Below are positions 26,101-35,865 of a stretch of DNA of 64,000 nt, piece after piece. This stretch comes from Lethocerus indicus. Taxonomy: Eukaryota > Arthropoda > Insecta > Hemiptera > Belostomatidae. Below the pieces are notes generated by a model that searched no databases, was not told the DNA's origin, and worked only from the letters and a program-made list of their open reading frames with translations. The translations under genes and the position numbers were made by a program. Numbering within the stretch: the stretch's first letter is position 1; every line of letters starts with the position of its first letter. The DNA is taken from assembly GCA_019843655.1 (NCBI GenBank), contig JACDQD010000010.1, positions 4,695,637 through 4,759,636 on the forward strand, in the 5' to 3' direction.

Positions 26101-28984
26101 GATTTAATGAATTCAACTCGCCTTTCCGCATCTTGCAAGTCATCGGAAAGTGCCTCAGTCTTACCAGCTCTGAAAACATTACAGTATATCAATACCATAC
26201 ATATTTTGCCAATTTCAAAATTATTGTCAATCATTTTGAATTTGAATTTAAATAAAAATTGGTTGTCTGTTGAATATCAGACATAAAATTAGAAAGTTTG
26301 CAGAATTTTTTGAAAGATTCTCTAACCTCTACAATCTTTCAATGTTATTAACATTGAAAAATATCATGAAAATGTATTATGTAAAACATTTCTGTGGTTG
26401 AATAACCTACCCACACTCAGGATTTATTTAAAATAACCCTTGTAGCCACAGTTTGACTATTTAAAATGCTACTTACAAACATCCCAATTATTTTACTAAA
26501 ATTATATTATTATTTATTTTCTGTTTCATTCAAACTTTCTTTATTCAAAGTGTGTGGCAAAATTTAAGTTGATATCAATAACCTTTACCAAATAAAATGA
26601 AACTGCTTGAAAGTATACAATTTACAACTGGTTGTTTAAATTTTTCCACTCATATTATTGTTTTAGCTTTATTCATTGGTTAAATGCTAATTTCCTTTCA
26701 AAATGTCAGATAATACAAAGTTGAATACAAGTAAATTGCTTTTTCTGCTAGCCTGTTAAAGCGATCACTTCCCATTGAAAATGTCCCAGCAATGCTTAGT
26801 CCCAAACAGTTAACGGTTGCAACACAATAATACATTGCAACACCCCCACTTGTGTTGCAAGAAGACTCCAATTATTTACACAACATTTTGTTTTATTTTA
26901 AGCATTAAGACGATGACAGAACAGCTCAAATTTTCAATATCAGCGAGCAGAGATTCTGTCTAATTATTAAAACAGTTAACAAAGCATAGTATTTTGTATA
27001 AGTTATCTTTGAAGCAAAATACGGATAATATTAAGAAATAAAGTTATTCCTTGCTTTGCAGCTCTAACAAAATGTACTATGCTGCATTATTCAATAATAA
27101 TAACAATAACTCTACGCTGAGGAAGATTGCATGGTGAATTTAAAATTACGAATAAACTAATATTTGGTGCTTCCATTAGCATTCTTAATGCAGAGTGTCT
27201 GCAGATTTTAAATAGTAGTTTGGCCTTTTAAGTAATGAATGACAAAAAATCAATTAAATGCCACGACATTTAAAATTTCTCTACTTAAAATCCCCATTGA
27301 TAAAACTTTCCATTTCTGAAATATTTAACTTGTAACAGTTTTTGATCAAAAACCTAAATAATATAATAATATTGTCTATATTAGAAGATGTATGTTAGAT
27401 TGTTATTGAAGATGTATGCATATATATTTTTTCCATAATCTATGTATAGTTCAAACCCATAAATTTAAACCTAACACAACCACATTAGGGATGAAGTAAG
27501 TTTTTATAATTATTAAACAAAAGTTAACTAAATTTAATTATACTTAAATGGAGAACTAAACAATATTTATAAATAAAATTATGAAACATGCTAAAATGAA
27601 ATGATGTCTAAAGCATTACATTTTTCAAAACAAAGTACATTACATCTGAAAAAAGAGTATTGAACCCCATATTATGTAACACAATTTTAAATAGGCTATT
27701 TCCATAATTCCTACATTAATTTTGATAAAATTTGTCCGGACACCAAAATGAAATCAGTCCAGACAATATAGTTGTACTAATGGTAAGTATTCTAAACCTT
27801 TGTTGGTGATAAAAATAAAAATTTAACTTAAAGCTTTAATCAAGAGTGGACACAATTCTGAAAAACATCCAACCTTTCCGTCGCGGAGAGATCATAATTA
27901 CAATGACATTTCTTAACTTTGAACTTCCTTGTTGCGACAAAACCCCCGCTTTGACGCCTCTGTTTGTCCCTAAATCTGCTACGTTGCCAACTTTATTTAT
28001 TTTCATGTAATTCATATCAAATAGTGCCCGGTAATGGTACAATGTACTCTTAAATGAAAAACCCTTTGTATAGTCCTCAACTGATCTATATGACGAGGTA
28101 TACATGTATATGGGGGAGGGGTGGAGGGAAAGGGATAAGCGTTGTTGTAAATAATACGCAAACTGCTATCATCGGACGGCTGGACAACAGGAAGCCCTGC
28201 ATTAACTATGATTGTTTAACAATAGGGATAAAGTGATGCCCCTAATGAATTCGAACTGTCCTCCTCCTCAGGAGGAGGAGTGGGAGGGAGGCAAAGTGGG
28301 AGGAGTTGGGGAAGAAGATGAGAAGGAGAAGGAGAAGCGAATATTGTTTGTACGACACTGTCAACGTCCAGTCTCCCTATCTCCCTCTCTCTCTCATAGA
28401 CATTGCAAACTTTAATTGAAAACAATTAGCCTGCTACATCTGTCTTGTTTAGCGCCGCCCCCGCAATCGTCACACATTCATTTCACTTAATCGCACCTCC
28501 TCCTCCTCCTCCTCCGACAGGGGACAAGGATAACTATTATCATACAGTCTTTTAACCTTCTGAGCAGATCCGTGTGCCCAAAACATATCACCGATTACAT
28601 ACTCTGACAATATCCACTACAGCCTTCAATCTATAAGATGGGTGAAATTTTTGCTCGAATTTAAATATTAAACCTCTTCTATTCTTAATAAAAGTCATTC
28701 TTATATTTCTATTTATATATTCTTTCATATATTTGTTAGGCTAAAGAATGAAACTCACTTTATATTCCCATTACCACAGTTTCGTAAATATTTATGTACA
28801 ATTGTTATAGGATATTGTTCCATTAAGAAATTAAAGTGTTAGGCATTATAATGATTAGATTGGGGGATTCCTCGAGTTAAAATGTTTGTTTCATAAGAAG
28901 AAATGTTAAGTGTTTATAATAGTAACTATACCTTGAAAACGTCTGGTCGGCGAGTTGTTTGACGCGAAAGAATTGCTTTTTCAT
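13128..28984 (-). CDS. BAR-domain RhoGAP, RICH/Nadrin (ARHGAP17/44, RhoGAP92B) type
   Basis: Fifteen coding exons, in transcription order: 28932-28984 (ATG), 26025-26169, 24779-24852, 24503-24691, 23459-23552, 23202-23352, 22582-22731, 21341-21518, 20273-20491, 19838-19917, 19600-19753, 18310-19101, 16122-16233, 15539-15655 and 13128-13351 (TGA), about 910 aa. The start MKKQFFRVKQLADQTFSR is the classic Nadrin N-terminus. Residues ~1-235 form a BAR domain (membrane curvature, dimer). Residues ~245-445 form the RhoGAP domain with arginine finger EEGIFRV, LRDLPDPLL and NKMTPQNLAIVVAPS. The long tail is Ser/Pro/Thr-rich with SH3-type motifs (KKPPRPAPRT, RPPRPMPPPPPP), a poly-Thr tract and C-terminal ESTNL, a class I PDZ ligand like that of RICH proteins. 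Role by family: inactivates Rac/Cdc42 at membranes, in junction and endocytic or dendritic-spine trafficking. The 792-nt exon contains a frame break (see finding). Confidence 0.93.
13838..13880 (-). ncRNA. Hammerhead-ribozyme-like core in element terminus
   Basis: Read on the minus strand, the block holds, in order: GGCTA (stem I 3' strand), CTGAAGA (matching core CUGANGA), an extra U, stem-loop GGCG-AGC-CGCC (stem II), GAAA (core) and ACCGGT (stem III, palindromic). The last is followed by the cleavage-type triplet GTC and TAGC. TAGC pairs with GCTA, so stem I can form with the next unit. The block therefore encodes the 3' half of one ribozyme and the 5' half of the next, as in dimeric or tandem hammerheads of Penelope-like elements. 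The extra U after CTGAAGA is non-ideal, and the neighbouring unit (13426-13460) lacks CTGAAGA. No complete ribozyme is present here, so activity is not claimed. Confidence 0.5.
14020..14335 (-). pseudogene. Decayed Penelope-like reverse transcriptase fragment
   Basis: Minus-strand translation gives SPTGNPTSAILSEIFLQD, then HIENLKKKYNISHYIRYVDC, where the catalytic YVDD has become YVDC at a frame break. After a shift comes EEILTDFDLLHPKL, and after another shift IEIEKKDQINFLEVKVI. The order GxPxS...IL..IF / RYVDD / LLHPKL / INFLxVxI is that of the palm and thumb of Penelope-like RTs. At least two frameshifts and a stop interrupt it, and the 5' end is cut by the 70-bp repeat. No GIY-YIG endonuclease was found. 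Assignment to Penelope rather than another RT clade is by motif spacing only. Confidence 0.7.
14334..14466 (+). repeat. 70-bp minisatellite, two units
   Basis: There are two diverged units (TTGCACCGATAAACTAGCGC...GAGGGTGGTGCGG) of the same repeat as at 7938-8740, abutting the RT relic. Confidence 0.9.
20122..20162. repeat. (TA)n microsatellite, intronic
   Basis: The TA run lies between the RhoGAP exons 20273-20491 and 19838-19917, within about 110 bases of the donor side. Confidence 0.9.
26170..28931 (-). other. First coding intron of the RhoGAP gene
   Basis: This 2.76-kb intron runs from GTATAG to TTTCAG. It is AT-rich except for a purine/pyrimidine-biased block at about 28250-28515 containing an AGGAGGAG palindromic stretch and a (CCT)n run. 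No exon with the required phase was found, and short ORFs here have no splice support. First introns commonly hold enhancers, but nothing specific is recognisable. Confidence 0.55.
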
Positions 28985-28985
28985 C

Positions 28986-29003
28986 TTACTCGTCCAATTG
29001 CAT
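28986..29003 (-). promoter_or_regulatory. Upstream ORF just before the RhoGAP start codon
   Basis: A five-codon ORF (ATG, four sense codons, then TAA) ends one base before the main ATG. A plausible splice acceptor (ATTTTAG) sits at 29014-29020, so the uORF would be in the leader of the same exon. Such stop-start spacing could lower or couple translation of the main frame. This is inference only. Confidence 0.4.
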
Positions 29004-29013
29004 CACTTTCACT

Positions 29014-32000
29014 CTAAAATCACCAAAAAACGACGTTTTTAATAATAGCGCACAAACACAGACTGGGGCAAGTATGAGAGCGGGTGAAAAACTAGCATCT
29101 AAGACCAGTGTACAGGACAGCTTCGCTCCGTCCGAAAGACCGTTGGTTCTACAACGACATTCGCATATTTGCCGAAAGCGCCAGCTTTCTATTTTAAAAA
29201 CGGAGCGTCGCCGAAATCAATGGAACGATCCGCCTCGGTCCGGTCGTTAGGGCGGGGGTGGACATAAAATAAAAATTCGAAGGGAGTTATATACCCCACC
29301 CAAGGTTGTAGATCTCGTAACGTTTTAGGAGTGGCGATTTGAAGAAGAGTGTGTCGGGAGCCGATCGGCAGAAGCGCTAGTAAAACTCGGGCGGAGACCG
29401 ACCCTCGGGCATGTTTAGGCCGACGGAAACCGAGCACGGGGCAAAATAACAAAAAGCGAAAAAAAACTGGCAAACCAAACTCGAAAGGTTATGAACAACT
29501 GGCAGTGGGATTTCTGGTGGCGGGGCTGGTGGGGGGCAGTTTTCAGCTACAATACAAATAACTAACCAACCACTCTTGCCAACCTCACTCTACTATACCC
29601 TCCTCTCCTCTACTCTCCAATCCTCTACTCTTGGCCACTCTTCGCTCAATCAAAATTAAACGCCGCTCAAATCAAACTTTCGACAAACAAAAATTCGACC
29701 CCATTTACCGAAATCCCGACTTATTTCAACCTCTTTGAAAATTCGAACTCGCCAGTCTTTTCGTCCGACCTACACGACCGGTCGAGTACACGACGATACT
29801 CGAAATTTATCTGATAACGAATCAACTTTTCCGATATGCAGAGCACAACCTGGACGATATTGCCTTTATTTGAGTTTCGCGATTGAATAAATAAATAAAT
29901 AGCTTAATTATTCGGCCTTATTCGACAACATTTCACACCTTCGCCCTATCCCCTTCAAACAACGAGTCTTGTACTTCTTAGTGTACCGGAAGAAAAAAAT
30001 CATTTTTGCTATAAAAATTAACAGAGCTATGATCGGATATTGCCTGAAAGAACCGATAATGCTGAAACACGCAATAAACTGCTTTAAAAATGTTAGCCGC
30101 GCTTCATCAATATATTTTGTTTAAGTATTGCAAATATTATTTCCAGGAAACTCTAATTCCGGCGCGATCCCTAGTTAAACAAGGCTGATTCTAATCTTAT
30201 TTGTTTATAGTATCGTCAGTTTTCATTACGGAAATGATACAATCTTTTCTCTGAAAATTAAACTGCGGGGCAGGTGTTATATCCGATTGATATACGTTTG
30301 GGCGTCGAAGGAAAAAAAATGGTCCGACTCCCGAAGTTTAAAGGATGCGATTAAATTGAAATATACGTCCCAATTTGTACTTGGACAAAAAATGGAACGT
30401 AAACCAAAGAAATGTTACGTGCCGCAGGCTACGACTCTGATACGGAATATCGGCATTCTATATTTAGGCGCGTGACAGATAATTCAAAATATTCCGGTAT
30501 GCAGATTGGGAAACTTCCGCCGGATTTACAATCAACAAAACTCTCCTTTTTTAAATGTTGATAAATCAACAACTCGTCTGCCACCACGGTCAAACATATA
30601 ATTCACTTTCTGATCTTAACTTCTAATATTTGAGCAGTTCGGATTACGATTATTCGCTGCATTGCTTACAAAAACAATTTACACAAGAACTGATTAATAA
30701 TAATCAACTACCGCAATTCAAAAACAGCAAACCTAGTAGCGCTTATATTTCACCCCTTACTGCACGTTGTAACTGAATTTTGAAAAATGTATGAAAAATA
30801 TAGTTTGTATTTAATTTATTCTTGCTAAGTTCATTTTCACAAATTAATTTCCACGTTAAACGCATTTTACGTTTTGATATTTCCTACAATATCGAACATA
30901 GATCGGAAAACCGGAAAATCGATGGAAATACGGAAAAGTGAAAAATATTTTTCACGCAATCCTTCAATTCGAAAATGAATGATTCAATGGAATACTCACC
31001 AGAGATCCAATGATTTTTCTTTGAGAGGCAGGCTTCAACTTGAAACAGTGTACTCTCCTTAACTGCTGTGTACAAACCTAACCTAAGACAGAAGTGGATT
31101 ACATTTAACCAAGATTACCAATAACCAGAACAGATAAAACTACTCTCGAATTAAAAAAGGATAATTTTACAGGTAGGCTGACCTGGGTGATTTAGGTAGT
31201 TAGACATAAGTTTTAAAAAGAAACATAAGTTCATTTATTATGTTTCCTGTAATACATACTTATATTAAGCCCATAATGTCCACTGCTGTCAATTCTTCTA
31301 CATAAATAAAGAAAAAATAGTACCATTTGCATAAACATATAAATTATAATATATAGTGGATAAGTAATTATCCAATTATCTTATTTAAAAAAGGGTTAGT
31401 GTGTTAAACTCAGAAGTTACTACTATTGTAGGGACTGAAAAGGAAGTCAATGAAAAATATTTTATAACAAGGTGCTGAAAAAACAGAAAATTAAATTTTT
31501 TTATCTGAGGAAGTGATGTTTAAATTACTGCACATAATAAATCTGTACAAAAACTCTACTGGATAGGTTTTATTTACTAAAATAATGTAAGTTCATACAC
31601 ACAGGACCACAGGTACAGGCCATAAACATATATAACTAGCATAAATCATTGTATCTATATTAATACATTAGTTATTGTTGATATGATAAACCAGTGCATA
31701 TGTAATGATCAGGTAACTAATTTTTAATACTCATGCAATTAGAGGTACTTAAAGAGCCATTGTTTCCAGTGTTACAAACAGTGGAAGACTACAGGATTAA
31801 AATGGAAAATACAATATTAATTATTCGCTATTATACTTTTTGAGGTAAATGGTCCCCTAGCCACTAAAAGTAATTGAAAATGATTGAAAAATAGATTCAT
31901 TATGTTTGACAGTCTGTAAATTCGCATGACTAGAAGCAATTGAATATCATAAGTGTATTGAACATTTTAGAATATATATTCATGCACCAAAAACACCTTA

Positions 32001-32589
32001 CATAATATTACCATTTCTTAATGAATAACATTCAGTTCAAGTGCACAGGCTGATGGTAGAATGCCTAACACATTACTTTACAAAACATAAGGCCTAAAAA
32101 AATAATAATTCTCCGATATTCGTTTGCAGAAAGGCTGTTCTTGAGAAGATGCTATCATCAAAAGATGATAACAATTTTACATATCAAATATAAAAGTAAC
32201 ATTTTTTATGAAATGAAAATTTATTTTTATTCCAAAAGTTAAAAAAGATGAATACAAAAAATTAAGCAGAAAACCAACAATATCACATGAAAAGTTCATA
32301 TACCTGTAACATCATTCCCTTAATTTAATCACAGCCCACACTTTTTTTAAAATAACAATAGAGATTGACTTTATTTTTACGTACTGTTTAATTTCAAACT
32401 AACAGTACATACAGAGTGAGTCGTGGATGGTTTATTAAAATATAAATTTCTAAAATACTAAACAGACAATATGTTACAGATATGAAGCATTTATCTTTCA
32501 ATCTTTTTACTAAAAAAAAAAAAATATCAGTTGACAGATTCTTAAAACCTTACATATTTACAAATACATAGGTTATTCCTCATAACTGG
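29014..32589. other. Intergenic / 5' region of the RhoGAP gene and 3' region of the VARP gene
   Basis: 29.05-29.5 kb is noticeably CpG- and GC-richer than its surroundings and lies just upstream of the first RhoGAP coding exon, as expected of a promoter. At 31000 a strong minus-strand donor (CTG before GTGAGT) ends a possible noncoding leader exon of about 75 bases (31000-31075) with AG candidates upstream, which could splice to 29013. 31.1-32.58 kb is AT-rich and probably holds the VARP 3' UTR. A minus-strand AATAAA (TTTATT at 32370-32375) lies about 215 bases past the VARP stop. Confidence 0.4.
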
Positions 32590-35277
32590 CTAAGTCTTAT
32601 TATGATTCATCAACAACCTTACTATAGAAAAAAACATCATTGTTCTGGCTTCTTCAAGAGGAGTTTTCCCGTCTTTGTTTCTTATGTTGGTTTTAGGATG
32701 ATACTTGAGCAAGAGTTCGACCAGTTTCGAGTCTCCGGTACGGGCGGCATGGTGAAGGGCGGTGTTGCCAGAAGCGTCCTGGCAGTTGATGTCACAGTCG
32801 CCTTGGTCCAGAAGCAGAGTGACAGACAGTGCTCTCTGGTTCTGGCAAGCGAGATGGAGTGGGGTGCTGTCATCAGATCTAGTCTGAACGTTTACACTGG
32901 CTCCAGCCTCTATCAGAAGTTTCACCAAGTCCGATCTGCCGTACATACAGGCGAAATGCAAGGGCGTATAGCTCTCAGAATTGCAGACGTTCACATTCAG
33001 CCCCTCTTCGGCCTTGGTGTCCCCGAAAGAACTGTTGTTATCGCAGGACTCCTTGCAGGGGCACAGAGGGTGGCAGGACTCTGGGTTCTCAGATGAGTGC
33101 TTACTCGGCTCTATGCCCAAATAGAAACAGGCCAGTCTGGTATCGCCATAAGAAACTGCTCGCAGAAGCCTTTCCGCCTTCTTGATCTGATCTGTCGATC
33201 TGGGCCTCACCCCTTCCGTAATCTTCTTCCTGGCTGGTGACTCTTTTTTAGTTTCCTCCTCTGAAAAATCCAGCCCTTTCTTTGTAGCTGCAGCGACAAC
33301 TATATCTGATGGCTTCTTACTGTCGGGTTTAGGCTCGATCAGGTTGATAATTTTCCTCGACTTTGAGTCCGCCATTAGTTTCGATATGTGCAGGTTGTGG
33401 GCATAGTCGATTGGCGTGAGCTTGCGTTTGTTCTCCACACTCGGGCTAGCCCCGTACTCCAAGAGGATCGACACTATATTGGCATAGCCCCAACGGGCCG
33501 CATTGTGCAATGGAGTATCTCCGCTGTTGTTTTTACTATCGATGTTGAACTTCACCCCGTTGTGTTCGGCGAAATAAAGTATGGCTTTGACACAAGCTTC
33601 GTGGCCATTACAAGCGGCATAATGGAGAGGCGTGTTGCCTTCGCTGTCGGCCAGGTCTATTTTAGAACCAGCATGTGCCAAGAGGAGAAGAGCATTCTGA
33701 TGCCCCCTGGATGCGGCACAGTGCAATGGAGCTGATCCTCTATAATCTGTTTTATTAGGAACAGCTCCCAGATTAAGGAGAAAATCCATGAGCTTTGGAT
33801 GGCCGTACAGTCCGGCTACGTGTAAAACTGTGAAACCTCTGTCATCGCAAGAATGTACAGTGGGTGCTGTATTGCACATGTTTAAACTCATTTCGCGTTC
33901 GCACTTATCGCAAGAGCAGAGCGGATGGCACAAGCTGGCTACACTGGCAATATCAGAACCTTGTGTATCCTTTCTTTCCAAAATTCTCTTGACCTCCTCC
34001 TCATTTCCCAGTCTGGTGACCTCAAATAGGTAAGACAGTGATGTCGCATCACTCTGCGTCTTTGGTTTTTGACTGATACTACTATCTGGGCATGCATCTG
34101 AATCAAAAATGAGCTGGCTTTCTGGCTCCGTGGGTCCCAACAGCAATCCACTCTTTATGTGTTCGATAGCTGCTTCCAATGATGTTACCAAGAAACAGTG
34201 TTGATCCGAGTGATAACTGTTTGATGAATAGTTGAACTCTTTCATATAAGTCAAATGAGCAATCCAATTAGGCAGGCCTGATTTAATTACCAGAAAAACC
34301 ATTATGGCCAACAAGTCATCGGCAGAAATAACATTTCCCTGGCTGTCATTTGACCCGTGCTTTGAAATAGCAGCCACTGTCCTCTTGAGACAGCCTACTT
34401 TGCCTAAAACTGTACTGTAGCCTTCCACCCTGGTCAGCTCACTGCGCGCTTTAGGAACAGTGTCTTGTAAATCCGACCTGACATCCAAATCTCTGAGCTG
34501 AATGTCAGAAAGATTCCTCACAATTTTATTGAAATTAGCATCTTCATAAGCGGTGCAGGCAGTTATACCTTTTATTAACTTTTTGTAAATACCGTGATGC
34601 ATATAGGACTCTACGCTGACTTTAACACTGTCCAGTAGATGCCTGTTTACGCTGGTCTTTTCGCTTAGCCTAGAATCTTTAAGAGCTGTCTGCAGGCACT
34701 GAGTGTAAAGGCTCCCGACGCAATCTCTCTGAAATTGAAGGGGTTTGAATTCGAGTGAATCGTTGGTGACTAAAAACGAACGTATGTTTTCATCCATCCT
34801 CTCCAATATTTCCGTAGAGCTTTCAGTCCACAGTAAGTCGACACAGTCCCGCAATGTTTGAATTGAAACAATGCCAGAATGGAACTTCACATTGTCAGTG
34901 TACTGCTGCAAGGGGTTTTCAATGCACAACACTTTATATTTGAGCATATCTTCGGTATAGTAAGTTTCTTCAAACAATATGTGCGTACTGTGCAAAGAAG
35001 AGTTGTTATTCGGTTCGATAGTCACAATCCTGTTGTATATCCTGATGTCCTTTCCGCTTAGCGAGCGAAAATGCGTCTCGGGGAGCTCGTCGCTCGGTAT
35101 TAGTATGTGGCTGAGAAAATCTTTGTGGGTGAGAGCGTATTTTGGCATAGAGCCTGCCATAGGAACACAAATCACCCATCCTTCCATCGTAGCTTTCTCG
35201 AAGAGGCTCCTGTTTTCGTTTTGCAAAACTTGAAAAAACACATTCTCGTTCAAATCTTCGTCGTAACCAGATTCCAT
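32590..35277 (-). CDS. ANKRD27: VARP / ANKRD27 homologue (VPS9 domain, ankyrin repeats)
   Basis: One uninterrupted 895-aa frame. By family, VARP is a Rab21 GEF and an effector that links retromer (VPS29), VAMP7 and Rab32/38 on endosomes and lysosome-related organelles. The N-terminus YDEDLNENVFFQVLQ, followed by ILIPSDE and ILFEETYYTED, matches the VARP N-terminal domain. The VPS9 GEF domain spans ~225-375, with the conserved SADDLLAIMVFLVIKSGLPN and LTYMKEF. Two ankyrin blocks lie at ~470-640 and ~765-890 (TPLH/A..G motifs). Each is preceded by a CHPLC-type cysteine motif (449-459 CHPLCSCDKC; 735-745 CHPLCPCKESC), the zinc-binding 'fingernails' known to contact VPS29. Human VARP is about 1050 aa, so this one is shorter at the C-terminus. 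The start at 35277 is the first ATG and carries the family's N-terminal motif. The lack of introns contrasts with all other genes here. Confidence 0.95.
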   Translation of the reverse strand: MESGYDEDLNENVFFQVLQNENRSLFEKATMEGWVICVPMAGSMPKYALTHKDFLSHILIPSDELPETHFRSLSGKDIRIYNRIVTIEPNNNSSLHSTHILFEETYYTEDMLKYKVLCIENPLQQYTDNVKFHSGIVSIQTLRDCVDLLWTESSTEILERMDENIRSFLVTNDSLEFKPLQFQRDCVGSLYTQCLQTALKDSRLSEKTSVNRHLLDSVKVSVESYMHHGIYKKLIKGITACTAYEDANFNKIVRNLSDIQLRDLDVRSDLQDTVPKARSELTRVEGYSTVLGKVGCLKRTVAAISKHGSNDSQGNVISADDLLAIMVFLVIKSGLPNWIAHLTYMKEFNYSSNSYHSDQHCFLVTSLEAAIEHIKSGLLLGPTEPESQLIFDSDACPDSSISQKPKTQSDATSLSYLFEVTRLGNEEEVKRILERKDTQGSDIASVASLCHPLCSCDKCEREMSLNMCNTAPTVHSCDDRGFTVLHVAGLYGHPKLMDFLLNLGAVPNKTDYRGSAPLHCAASRGHQNALLLLAHAGSKIDLADSEGNTPLHYAACNGHEACVKAILYFAEHNGVKFNIDSKNNSGDTPLHNAARWGYANIVSILLEYGASPSVENKRKLTPIDYAHNLHISKLMADSKSRKIINLIEPKPDSKKPSDIVVAAATKKGLDFSEEETKKESPARKKITEGVRPRSTDQIKKAERLLRAVSYGDTRLACFYLGIEPSKHSSENPESCHPLCPCKESCDNNSSFGDTKAEEGLNVNVCNSESYTPLHFACMYGRSDLVKLLIEAGASVNVQTRSDDSTPLHLACQNQRALSVTLLLDQGDCDINCQDASGNTALHHAARTGDSKLVELLLKYHPKTNIRNKDGKTPLEEARTMMFFSIVRLLMNHNKT

Positions 35278-35865
35278 GACTGACAGAGAAGGAATACCAG
35301 AAAACAGAAATGACTACTTCATTACGTAACCTGTGCACCCTACTACTGTAACCTTCCATTTGAATAACCTTCAAACTAAATGGGAAACGTCATTTCATAA
35401 AAAAAAAATGACAATTCATTTTCTCAACCAGCGAATAAAATAAACTTTTCATCCGAACACTTATTTAAAAATCGATATTTTTTAATCTATATTTTAAAAG
35501 GTAGGACTGAAAATATTATTGATTAACGTTGCTAACAGTTGTAATCTAGGAGGTTGCAAACAAAAACAGTCTCCAATTCAAAAAAGGTTTCATAAAATAT
35601 TTCGAATGTTATCGCGCAATTTACTTATTCTGGTCCAAAACAATATTGACTCAATTGCAGGATTGCTTCATAGCAATTATAAAAATATGTAGTTATTATT
35701 TAGTAAGTAACCTTTTGAAACTATTATTTTCTATTATTTAGATGTAACAGAAAAAATGTATTCAGTAAAATGGAATGATGATAATTCCATTCACTTTTCA
35801 AAATTTATATGGCTGTTCGCATAGCATTTTAATAAATTATTTGGTCATTTGTTTAGTGATCTACC
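35278..35865. promoter_or_regulatory. Shared head-to-head promoter region, VARP (-) and CCDC96-like (+)
   Basis: Only 588 bases separate the two divergent start codons, so both leaders and promoters must lie here. The sequence is AT-rich with no clear TATA box in a convincing position. A bidirectional promoter is the simplest reading but is not shown directly. Confidence 0.5.

Noticed and set aside
30287..30475. 62-codon + strand ORF upstream of the RhoGAP gene
   Set aside because: No family resemblance, no splice or promoter context, and composition like the surrounding non-coding DNA.
32510..32589. Poly-A tail marking VARP as a processed retrocopy
   Set aside because: The A run near 32511-32523 is on the + strand, whereas a tail of a minus-strand retrocopy would appear as T on the + strand. 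No tail or target duplication was seen.
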